A DNA stretch of 64,000 bases from Streptomyces sp. NBC_01283 (GTDB lineage: Bacteria > Actinomycetota > Actinomycetes > Streptomycetales > Streptomycetaceae), in NCBI RefSeq assembly GCF_041435335.1, contig NZ_CP108430.1, positions 2,666,001-2,730,000 on the forward strand, given 5' to 3'. Made by a program: the position numbers and the translations under genes. How positions within the stretch are numbered: the first letter of the stretch is position 1; every line of letters starts with the position of its first letter. Below the pieces are notes generated by a model. That model saw only the letters and a program-made list of their open reading frames with translations, had not been told where the DNA came from and ran no database searches. Below are positions 35,107 to 42,911 of the stretch, in pieces.

Positions 35107-36528
35107 CTATCCGTGGTGCGGACGCGCCGCCGCGGAGATCGCGTCGGAGAGGCGGTCGAGGATTGCGGCCGCCTGCTCGTCCGTGATGGTGAGAGGAGGA
35201 AGGAGGCGTACGACGCTGGAGTGCCGTCCACCCAGCTCGACGATGAGGCCGCGGCGCAGGCATTCGCGTTGCACCGCTGCGGCGATTTCGGGCGCCGGGG
35301 ACGGCGGCCGCGGGGAGCGCGACAGGAGTCCGGCGGTGGCACTCGGGGTGCCGTTGCCGCCCGAAGTGCCTGTGCCGTCCGGCGCGGCCGGGTCCACGAG
35401 TTCGACGCCGATCATCAGGCCCCTGCCGCGGACATCGCCGATGCAGGGGTGTTCGGAGGCCAGGGAGCGCAGTTGGGCGAGCATGCGGGTGCCCAGAACT
35501 CCCGCGCGTTCCGCGAGGCCGTTCTCACGGACGTACGCGAGGGTGGCCGCGCCCGCAGCCATGGCGAGCTGATTGCCGCGGAAGGTGCCCGCGTGGGCGC
35601 CGGGCTGCCAGACGTCGAGGTCGTCGCGGTAGATCACGACCGCCAGGGGCAGGCTGCCACCGATGGCCTTGGAGAGCACCATCACGTCCGGGACCACGCC
35701 GCTGTGCTCGACGGCCCAGAAGGCACCGGTGCGCCCGACGCCGGTCTGGACCTCGTCCGCGATGAGCGGGATCGAGCGTGCGGCGGTGAGCTCGCGCATC
35801 CGGCGCAGCCAGTCGTCGGGGGCGGGGATCACGCCGCCCTCGCCCTGCACGGGTTCGAGGATCATCCCGGCCGGCTGGGGCACACCCGACTTGGCGTCGT
35901 CGAGGAGGTTCTCGGTCCAGCGGGCCGCGAGTTCCGCGCCGTCCGCACCACCGATGCCGAACGGGCAGCGGTAGTCCTGCGGGTAGGGCAGGCGCGCGAC
36001 GCGTACGTCCGGTGCGCCGCCGGATGCTTCGAGCGCCCCTGCCGTCATCCCGTGGTAGGCGCCGGTGAACGCGAGCATGCCCTCGCGCCCGGTCGCCGTC
36101 CGCACGAGTTTGAGCGCGGCTTCCACCGCGTCCGTGCCGGCTGGGCCGCAGAACTGGATCCGCGCGCGGTCGGCGAGGCCATGGGGCAGCGTGTGGAACA
36201 GCTCGGTGGTGAAGGCGTCCTTGACCGGTGTGGCCAGGTCGAGGACGTGCAGCGGAGCCCCCGAGTCGAGGACCTTTCGGATCGCCTCGAGCACGACCGG
36301 ATGGTTGTGCCCGAGGGCGAGGGTCCCCGCACCCGAGAGGCAGTCGAGATAGCGCTGCCCGTCGGCGCCCTCGATCGTCAGACCGCGCGCCCGTACCGGC
36401 ACGATCGGCAGGGCGCGCGCATAGGTGCGCGCCGCCGACTCACGCGCCGACTGGCGTCGCAGGATTCCCTCATGTGCTGCGGAGTGCCCCGCGGTAACCG
36501 CCGCGGGCGCCGGCTCGGTCACGGCCAC
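35107..36528 (-). CDS. Class III aminotransferase, diaminobutyrate--2-oxoglutarate type
   Basis: 473 residues from GTG 36528, GGGAGGA 9 nt upstream. PLP enzyme expected to make L-2,4-diaminobutyrate from aspartate semialdehyde, as RhbA/EctB-like enzymes do. Motifs: LDCLSGAGTLALGHNHPVV, FTGAYHGMTAGALEASGG, EPVQGEGGVIP, IADEVQTGVGRTG and the PLP lysine in LSKAIGGSLPL (about 286). A Gly/Ser/Pro-rich insert precedes the last 60 residues. It heads the siderophore operon and supplies the diamine. No ectoine genes are adjacent, which argues against an ectoine role. Confidence 0.9.
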   Translation of the reverse strand: MAVTEPAPAAVTAGHSAAHEGILRRQSARESAARTYARALPIVPVRARGLTIEGADGQRYLDCLSGAGTLALGHNHPVVLEAIRKVLDSGAPLHVLDLATPVKDAFTTELFHTLPHGLADRARIQFCGPAGTDAVEAALKLVRTATGREGMLAFTGAYHGMTAGALEASGGAPDVRVARLPYPQDYRCPFGIGGADGAELAARWTENLLDDAKSGVPQPAGMILEPVQGEGGVIPAPDDWLRRMRELTAARSIPLIADEVQTGVGRTGAFWAVEHSGVVPDVMVLSKAIGGSLPLAVVIYRDDLDVWQPGAHAGTFRGNQLAMAAGAATLAYVRENGLAERAGVLGTRMLAQLRSLASEHPCIGDVRGRGLMIGVELVDPAAPDGTGTSGGNGTPSATAGLLSRSPRPPSPAPEIAAAVQRECLRRGLIVELGGRHSSVVRLLPPLTITDEQAAAILDRLSDAISAAARPHHG

Positions 36529-36855
36529 GACTGTTGGTCCTCCCGCTGGGAATGGGCGCTTCCCACTCGATCTGGGCTGGTGCGCCGACGAGTTGGCAGA
36601 GGAGATGAACGCAGGCCGCCAGTCCCCCGTACGTACCAACGACGGGGGCTGCGGGGGAACACGGGTAATCGGAAGATCCTTGCCGTGACGGAACCGTTGC
36701 CGTTCCGTCGGTAGTCCCCTACGGCACCGGCATAGTGTGGGGTGCCGTTCATCCGCAACAGGGTGTGCAGCGCCACCAAAGTCGGTGCTCAACGCACCGT
36801 GCGGCGCACGATGTCCGGCATGTGCACGTTGTCGAAGCCCAGGGGGATTCTCTCT
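36529..36855. promoter_or_regulatory. Divergent region between siderophore operon and serine-protease gene
   Basis: 327 bp without a gene. It contains four inverted repeats: TGGGAA-N7-TTCCCA (36547-36565), CCCCCGT-N11-ACGGGGG (36623-36647), GACGGAAC-N7-GTTCCGTC (36687-36709) and ACGGCACC-N12-GGTGCCGT (36721-36748). The last encloses CATAGTG, shared with the downstream paralogue's upstream region. I looked for the DmdR/IdeR iron box (TTAGGTTAGGCTAACCTAA-like) and saw none. Confidence 0.6.
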
Positions 36856-38091
36856 ATGCGACCCATACGCCCGCTCAAGACCGCTCGTCGTGGGAGGAGC
36901 GCGCGCGGCAGAACCTCCCCCGTGGCGGCCGCTGTCGCCATCGGCGCGGCGCTCGTTCTGACCGCGACCGCCTGCGGCCCGAGCGAGGACAACGCGGGCG
37001 ACGATCCGTCCGCCTCCCAGCCCGCCGACGACGGCAACGACGGCGACAAGGTCAGGCTTCCGCAGGACCTCCAGGACCGGCTCAAGGAGCACGGCATCGA
37101 CCTGGACAAGTGGAAGGACGGGGCCTGGAAGAACTGGGACAAGGACGACTGGCTCCGCGAAGCCGGTGACTACGTCAACCCGATCATCGACGGTCTGTGG
37201 GACTCGGACCGCATGCGGGACGCGGACAAGAACCCCGACCGCGGCGTCGACGACAACGACATCTCCGGTGACCAGGGCGTGACCGACCCGACGCCCGAGC
37301 CGGTGGAGGCGGCGGCCCTGAAGACGCCGTACGACGCCAGCGCTCCCGCCTCGGGCAAGCTGTTCTTCGACGCTCCCGAGGGCTCGATGGTCTGCTCGGC
37401 CACCGTCGTCGAGGACCCGGCGCACCCGGGCAAGTCCAACATGGTGTGGACCGCGGGTCACTGCGTGCACGCGGGCGCCAAGGGCGGCTGGTACCGCAAC
37501 ATCGCCTTCGTGCCCTCGTACAACAACAGCGGCAAGTCGGCCGCCGAGCTGGAGAACGCCCCCAAGGAAGAGGTGGCTCCGCACGGCGTCTGGTGGGGTG
37601 ACTGGGCACAGACCTCCGACCAGTGGATCGAGAAGGGCGGCCCGACGGGCGGCACGGGCGCGCCGTACGACTTCGCGGTCATCCACGTGACGCCCGAGAA
37701 GGGCAGCGAGGGCCAGTCGCTCGAGGAGCAGGTCGGTTCGGCTCTCCCGGTGGACTTCAACGCCCCGGCCGTGCCCCAGATCAGCGACATGACGGCGACC
37801 GGCTACCCGGCGGCTCCGCCGTTCGACGGCCAGAAGGCGTTCCAGTGCGCCGACAAGCCGGGCCGGCTCTCGATCAGCAAGCCCGACCCGACGATGTACC
37901 GCATCGGCTGCACGATGACCGGCGGTTCGTCCGGCGGCGGCTGGGTCGCCGAGGGCTCGGACGGCAAGCCCGCCCTGGTCTCCAACACCTCCATCGGCCC
38001 GGTGTCGGCCGGCTGGCTGGCCGGTCCGCGGCTCGGCAAGGAAGCCAAGGGCATCTACGGCGCGGTGAGCAAGAAGTTCGCCGACAAGTAG
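36856..38091 (+). CDS. Secreted trypsin-like serine peptidase lipoprotein, paralogue 1
   Basis: 411 residues from ATG 36856 (AGGGGG site). A twin-Arg-containing N-region and a hydrophobic stretch end in LTATAC (Cys40), a plausible but non-ideal lipobox. Residues ~70-110 hold a conserved module, KWKDGAWKNWDKDDWLRE, that I cannot assign. The peptidase domain has His in WTAGHCVHAG, Asp in APYDFAVIHV and Ser in GGSSGGGW, plus Cys pairs, as in chymotrypsin-like S1 enzymes. Predicted extracellular and lipid-anchored. A near-identical architecture follows immediately downstream. Confidence 0.85.
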   Translation: MRPIRPLKTARRGRSARGRTSPVAAAVAIGAALVLTATACGPSEDNAGDDPSASQPADDGNDGDKVRLPQDLQDRLKEHGIDLDKWKDGAWKNWDKDDWLREAGDYVNPIIDGLWDSDRMRDADKNPDRGVDDNDISGDQGVTDPTPEPVEAAALKTPYDASAPASGKLFFDAPEGSMVCSATVVEDPAHPGKSNMVWTAGHCVHAGAKGGWYRNIAFVPSYNNSGKSAAELENAPKEEVAPHGVWWGDWAQTSDQWIEKGGPTGGTGAPYDFAVIHVTPEKGSEGQSLEEQVGSALPVDFNAPAVPQISDMTATGYPAAPPFDGQKAFQCADKPGRLSISKPDPTMYRIGCTMTGGSSGGGWVAEGSDGKPALVSNTSIGPVSAGWLAGPRLGKEAKGIYGAVSKKFADK

Positions 38092-38129
38092 CCGACGCGT
38101 AGCTGACCAGCAAAGGCTGCTCGAAGTAC

Positions 38130-38168
38130 GACGGCGGGGTCGCCGGAAACCTTCACGACCCCGCCGTC
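38130..38168 (+). terminator. Hairpin terminator after paralogue 1
   Basis: Perfect 13-bp stem (GACGGCGGGGTCG / CGACCCCGCCGTC) with a 13-nt loop, 38 bp past the stop. The paralogues are therefore separate transcripts. Confidence 0.85.
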
Positions 38169-38298
38169 ATTCGTCCCCAATCACATGGGCATAGTGGGGT
38201 GTTGCATCGGCGGGGCGCTCCCGGAGCCGCCACGCCGACACATGACAAGTACATGGCAATTGCAGCAATTACACGTTCAATTCGGGGGTTACAGCACC

Positions 38299-39525
38299 AT
38301 GCGTTCCACTCGTGCGCCCTTCGCGCGCAGTCGCGGGCACCGTCTCGCACTCGCCGCCACCGGGCTCGCCGCAACTCTGGCACTCACCGCCACGGCCTGC
38401 GGCCCCAGCGACGACAAGGCAAGCGACAAGGCTGATTCCGGCACCGCGCAGGGCGCCGACAAGGGGTCCGACACCAGTTCCGACACCGGTTCCGATGCCA
38501 AGCTGCCCGGCGACATCGCCGACAAGCTGAAGGACCACGGCATCGATCCCGACAAGTGGAAGGACGGGGCCTGGAAGAACTGGGACAAGGACGACTGGCT
38601 CCGCGAGTCCAAGGACTTCGTCAACCCGGTCATCGAGGGCCTCTGGAAGCCCGAGCGGATGAAGAAGGCCAAGGACCCGAACAAGACGATCGCCGCGAAG
38701 GACGCCCCGGCCGACCAGGGCGCGACCGACCCCGAGCCGTCGCCGGTCCAGGCCAAGCGCGAGAAGACGCCGTACCACGAGAACGCCGCCCCGGTCGGGA
38801 AGATCTTCTTCGACTCCCCCGAGGGCTCGATGGTCTGCTCCGGCACGGTCGTGACGGACCCGCGCAACCCGGGCAAGTCCAACCTCGTGTGGACCGCGGG
38901 CCACTGCGTGCACGCCGGTGCCGCCGGTGGCTGGTACCGCAACATCACCTTCGTGCCGGCGTACAACGACCTCGGCAAGTCCGAGGCGGAGCTGAGCAAC
39001 GCCGCCCCGCAGGAGGTCTCCCCCTACGGCCAGTACTGGGCCGACTGGGTCTCGACCTCCGCCGAGTGGATCGACCAGGGCGCCGCTTCGGGCGGTGCCG
39101 GTGCACCGTACGACTACGCCGTCATGCACGTGAAGCCGAAGCAGGGCGCCAAGTCGCTCGAGGAGACGGTCGGCAACGCGCTGGACGTGGACTTCTCGAC
39201 GCCGTCGGCGCAGAGCGTGAGCTCGATGGGCGCCTGGGGCTACCCCGCCGCCCCGCCGTACGACGGCCAGATCATGCACAAGTGCATCGACAAGCCGGGC
39301 CGCCTCTCGCTGACCTCCGCCCAGCCGACGATGTACCGCATCGGCTGCACCATGACCGGCGGTTCGTCCGGCGGCGGCTGGTTCCGCATGGTGGGCGACA
39401 AGACCCGGCTGGTCTCGAACACCTCGATCGGCCCGGCCGAGAACACCTGGCTGGCCGGACCGCAGCTGGGCAAGGGCGCCGAGCAGGTCTACGACATGAT
39501 GAGCAAGAAGTACGGCTCCCAATAG
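38299..39525 (+). CDS. Secreted trypsin-like serine peptidase lipoprotein, paralogue 2
   Basis: 408 residues from ATG 38299. Same layout as the gene before it: signal ending LTATAC (Cys34), an Asp/Ser-rich linker, the DGAWKNWDKDDWLRESKDF module, then an S1-type domain with His (WTAGHCVHAG), Asp (APYDYAVMHV) and Ser (GGSSGGGW). The two proteins are clearly products of a tandem duplication; the linkers and surface segments have diverged most. Its upstream region repeats GGCATAGTG-(tG)GGGTG, suggesting the promoter was duplicated too. Substrate unknown; a role in envelope maturation or nutrition is speculation. Confidence 0.85.
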   Translation: MRSTRAPFARSRGHRLALAATGLAATLALTATACGPSDDKASDKADSGTAQGADKGSDTSSDTGSDAKLPGDIADKLKDHGIDPDKWKDGAWKNWDKDDWLRESKDFVNPVIEGLWKPERMKKAKDPNKTIAAKDAPADQGATDPEPSPVQAKREKTPYHENAAPVGKIFFDSPEGSMVCSGTVVTDPRNPGKSNLVWTAGHCVHAGAAGGWYRNITFVPAYNDLGKSEAELSNAAPQEVSPYGQYWADWVSTSAEWIDQGAASGGAGAPYDYAVMHVKPKQGAKSLEETVGNALDVDFSTPSAQSVSSMGAWGYPAAPPYDGQIMHKCIDKPGRLSLTSAQPTMYRIGCTMTGGSSGGGWFRMVGDKTRLVSNTSIGPAENTWLAGPQLGKGAEQVYDMMSKKYGSQ

Positions 39526-39561
39526 CCGTACGGCGGGCGACCGCCGCACCTCGCACATGAC

Positions 39562-39606
39562 ATGACGAAGGCCCGCCCCCTACGAGAGGGGGCGGGCCTT
39601 CGTCAT
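39562..39606. terminator. Bidirectional terminator
   Basis: Perfect 19-bp stem (arm ATGACGAAGGCCCGCCCCC) with loop TACGAGA, between the convergent peptidase and hflX genes. The strongest hairpin in the window. Confidence 0.95.
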
Positions 39607-39642
39607 ATGGACCGCGTGAACCACGCCTGTCCGAGCCTGCTG

Positions 39643-41142
39643 TCAGCCTGCGACGGGAACGTACGGCGTGAGATCCGCCGCCAGTTCCGCGTGCACCTTC
39701 GCCTTGAGCAGCGTGCCCTCGGCGGTGTGCTCCTCGGAGAGCACCTCACCCTCGCCGTGCGCCCGGGAGATGAGCTGACCCTGCGTGTACGGCACGAGGG
39801 CCTCGATCTCGACCTCGGGCCGCGGGAGTTCGGTGTCGATGAGCGCGAGCAGCTCGTCGATACCGGCACCCGTGCGCGCGGAGACCGCGATCGCGTGCTT
39901 CTCGTTGCGCAGCAGCCGCTGGAGGACCAGTGGATCGGCCGCGTCCGCCTTGTTGACGATCACGATCTCGGGCACGTCGGTCGCGCCCACATCACGGATC
40001 ACCTCGCGCACGGCGGCGAGCTGCTCCTCCGGCACCGGGTGCGAGCCGTCCACCACGTGCAGGATCAGGTCGGACTCGCCGACCTCCTCCATCGTGGAAC
40101 GGAACGCCTCGACGAGGTGGTGCGGCAGGTGCCGCACGAACCCGACGGTGTCGGCCAGGGTGTAGGTCCGGCCGCTCGGCGTCTCGGCCCGGCGCACGGT
40201 CGGGTCGAGGGTGGCGAACAGCGAGTTCTCCACCAGGACGCCCGCGCCCGTGAGGCGGTTGAGCAGGGAGGACTTGCCCGCGTTCGTGTAACCGGCGATC
40301 GCGACCGAAGGCACCTTGTTGCGCTTGCGCTCCTGGCGCTTGATGTCGCGGCCCGTCTTCATCTCCGCGATCTCCCGGCGCATCTTCGCCATCTTCTCGC
40401 GGATCCGACGGCGGTCCGTCTCGATCTTGGTCTCACCGGGACCACGTGTCGCCATTCCGCCGCCACCGCTGGAACCGCCGCCGCCCATCTGACGGGAGAG
40501 CGACTGACCCCAGCCGCGAAGGCGCGGGAGCATGTACTGCATCTGGGCAAGGGCGACCTGCGCCTTGCCCTCTCGGGACTTGGCGTGCTGGGCGAAGATG
40601 TCGAGGATCAGGGCGGTCCTGTCGACCACCTTGACCTTGACGACGTCTTCGAGGTGAATCAGCTGGCCAGGGCTCAGCTCACCGTCACAGACGACGGTGT
40701 CGGCCCCGGTCTCGAGGACGATGTCACGCAGCTCCTGCGCCTTACCGGATCCGATGTACGTCGCCGGGTCGGGCTTGTCGCGGCGCTGGATGACGCCGTC
40801 GAGCACGAGCGCGCCTGCCGTCTCGGCCAGGGCGGCCAGCTCGGCGACGGAGTTCTCCGCGTCCTGCACCGTGCCCGAGGTCCACACGCCTACGAGGACC
40901 ACTCGCTCCAGACGGAGCTGTCGGTACTCGACTTCGGTGACGTCCTCGAGCTCGGTGGAGAGGCCGGCGACACGGCGCAGGGCCGCGCGCTCGGAGCGGT
41001 CGAACTGTTCGCCGTCCCGCTCTCCGTCGATCTCGTGGCTCCAGGCGACGTCCTCTTCCATCAGGGCATCGGCCCGAAGACCTTCGGGGTAGTTCTGCGC
41101 GAGGCTCTGCGCGTCCTGGGAAGGGGAAGAAGAGGAGGTCAT
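39643..41142 (-). CDS. hflX: Ribosome-associated GTPase HflX
   Basis: 499 residues; ATG 41142 with AAGGATC. GTPase that splits or rescues stalled 70S ribosomes, for example after heat or macrolide/lincosamide stress. The N-terminal HflX domain (residues ~60-250) includes VDRTALILDIFAQHAKSREG and a Gly-rich loop (MGGGGSSGGGG). The GTPase domain shows G1 GYTNAGKSSLL, G3 DTVGF and G4 NKAD. The C-terminal domain ends PYVPVAG. The longer open frame upstream (to 41307) lacks the family N-terminus. Confidence 0.95.
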   Translation of the reverse strand: MTSSSSPSQDAQSLAQNYPEGLRADALMEEDVAWSHEIDGERDGEQFDRSERAALRRVAGLSTELEDVTEVEYRQLRLERVVLVGVWTSGTVQDAENSVAELAALAETAGALVLDGVIQRRDKPDPATYIGSGKAQELRDIVLETGADTVVCDGELSPGQLIHLEDVVKVKVVDRTALILDIFAQHAKSREGKAQVALAQMQYMLPRLRGWGQSLSRQMGGGGSSGGGGMATRGPGETKIETDRRRIREKMAKMRREIAEMKTGRDIKRQERKRNKVPSVAIAGYTNAGKSSLLNRLTGAGVLVENSLFATLDPTVRRAETPSGRTYTLADTVGFVRHLPHHLVEAFRSTMEEVGESDLILHVVDGSHPVPEEQLAAVREVIRDVGATDVPEIVIVNKADAADPLVLQRLLRNEKHAIAVSARTGAGIDELLALIDTELPRPEVEIEALVPYTQGQLISRAHGEGEVLSEEHTAEGTLLKAKVHAELAADLTPYVPVAG

Positions 41143-41312
41143 TGGATCCTTACGTCGATGGGATTCTTCATAGGCGACAACGCTCGGGGCCGCCCCAGGA
41201 TTCCCCGGGCCGGCCGGTGCCGGCCCTGAGATCACCCCGAAGGGTTTTCCCGGGCCCGCAGCGACGCCGACCTGAAGATGGTTGCACGGAACGGCCCGTC
41301 TCGTCACGCAGA

Positions 41313-42800
41313 TTATTTCCCGGCTGCGGCTGCCTTACGCCAGTCCGGATGGCCCGGCATCGGCGGCGTCTTCGCGCCGTACAGCCAGGCGTCGAAGAAG
41401 CCGCTCAGGTCGCGGCCCGAGATCGTCGAGGCGAGCCGCACGAAGTCCGCGGTCGTCGCGTTGCCGTCCCGGTAGGTGCGCACGAAGTCGCGCTCCAGGC
41501 GGTCGAAGTCGTCCTGCCCGATCTCCTGCCGCAGCGCGTAGAGCACCAGCGCGCTGCCGTCGTACACCACCGGGCGGAAGATGCTGATCTTCTGGCCCGG
41601 CGCGGGTCCCTTCGGCGCGGCCGGCGGTCCGCCCGCGGCACGCCAGCCGTCCGACTGCCGATAGGCCTCACGCATCCGCTTCCGCAGGGGCTTCTTCGAC
41701 TTCTCCTCGGCGAAGAGGGCCTCGTACCAGGTGGCGTGCCCTTCGTTGAGCCAGAGATCGGACCAGGACCTCGGGCTCACGCTGTCGCCGAACCACTGGT
41801 GCGCCAGCTCGTGCACCATGATCGAGTCCACATACCACTCAGGGAACTCGGGCCGCTTGAACAGGTCGCGCTCGAAGAGGGACAGGGTCTGCGTCTCTAG
41901 TTCGAAGCCGGTCTGTGCCTGAGCCATCAGCACGCCGTACGCCTCGAAGGGGTAGCGGCCGACCTTCCCCTCCATCCAGCTGATCTGGTCAGGCGTCTTC
42001 TTCAGCCAGCGCTCCATCACCTTGCGGTCCTTGGTGGGCACCACATCGCGTACGGGGAGGCCGTGCGGCCCGGAGCGGTGCACCACGGTGGAGCGGCCGA
42101 TGGACACCTGCGCCAGTTCCGTGGCCATGGGGTGGCGGGTGCGGAAGACCCGCGTGGTGGTGGACCCCATATGCGCCGTGGCGACCGGCAGTCCGTTGGC
42201 GACGGCGGTGAGCGCCTTCGGGGTGGTCACGCGGAACGTGAACTGTGCCTTGTCGGCGGGGTGGTCGTTGCACGGGAACACACGGTGCCCGGCGTCTGCC
42301 TGATTGGCCATGGCGAGCCCGTCGGCGGTCGGCACCCAGCCACCGTCCTGGTCCTTCGTGGGAGCGGGATCGCTGGTGTGCCGGACGGTGATCCGCATCT
42401 GCTCGCCCTGGCTCAGCGGCTGCGCCGGCGTGACGACCAGATCCTCACCGGTGGTCTCGAAGCGGGCTGGTTCGCCGTTGACGTCGACGGAGCGGACCTT
42501 GCCGTGGGCGAAGTCGAGGTTGACCCGCTCCAGCGGGGCGCTCGCACGGGCGTCGATCACCGTCACTGCATCGAGCGGCTTCTTGTTGTCACCGCCGTAC
42601 GTGAAGGCGATGTCGTACGACATGACGTCGTACCCGGGATTGCCCAGGTGCGGGAAGAGCCGGTCGCCGATGCCGAGCGGCTTGGCCGGTGACGGCGCGC
42701 CCGCGGCGAGGAGGGTGGCGGAGGTGGCCGCGGCCAGGAGCGCGGTCGCGATGCGGAGAGTCCTCGGCCGTGAGGCCTTGACCCGGGGGGTGAGCAGCAT
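41313..42800 (-). CDS. Secreted M1-family zinc metallopeptidase
   Basis: 495 residues. A Sec-type signal peptide (Arg/Lys-rich start, then ATALLAAATSATLLAAGAPS) implies export. The aminopeptidase N-like beta domain leads to the zinc site VHELAHQWFG (about 329-338) with the third ligand in NEGHATWYE (about 353). The exopeptidase motif region reads AQTGFELETQ rather than GAMEN, as in many short bacterial M1 enzymes. It lacks the large C-terminal helical domain of PepN. The gene stands between rshA and hflX on the same strand with gaps of 111 and 170 bp. Confidence 0.9.
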   Translation of the reverse strand: MLLTPRVKASRPRTLRIATALLAAATSATLLAAGAPSPAKPLGIGDRLFPHLGNPGYDVMSYDIAFTYGGDNKKPLDAVTVIDARASAPLERVNLDFAHGKVRSVDVNGEPARFETTGEDLVVTPAQPLSQGEQMRITVRHTSDPAPTKDQDGGWVPTADGLAMANQADAGHRVFPCNDHPADKAQFTFRVTTPKALTAVANGLPVATAHMGSTTTRVFRTRHPMATELAQVSIGRSTVVHRSGPHGLPVRDVVPTKDRKVMERWLKKTPDQISWMEGKVGRYPFEAYGVLMAQAQTGFELETQTLSLFERDLFKRPEFPEWYVDSIMVHELAHQWFGDSVSPRSWSDLWLNEGHATWYEALFAEEKSKKPLRKRMREAYRQSDGWRAAGGPPAAPKGPAPGQKISIFRPVVYDGSALVLYALRQEIGQDDFDRLERDFVRTYRDGNATTADFVRLASTISGRDLSGFFDAWLYGAKTPPMPGHPDWRKAAAAGK

Positions 42801-42911
42801 GAACTACCGCTATCAGCGCGAACCTTCCGGACCGGTGTCGGCGCGCGACGTGCCACTCGAACGAGTTGCCAGTAGGCGGCCGGGGCGACGCCGACACCCC
42901 GTGGCCGACGC

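Noticed and set aside
35107-37686. 859-codon frame extending the aminotransferase upstream
   Set aside because: The extension reads antisense through the serine-protease gene; the real start is GTG 36528 with GGGAGGA.
38269-39558. Minus-strand frame opposite protease paralogue 2
   Set aside because: Shadow; the + strand product has a signal peptide and a complete catalytic triad.
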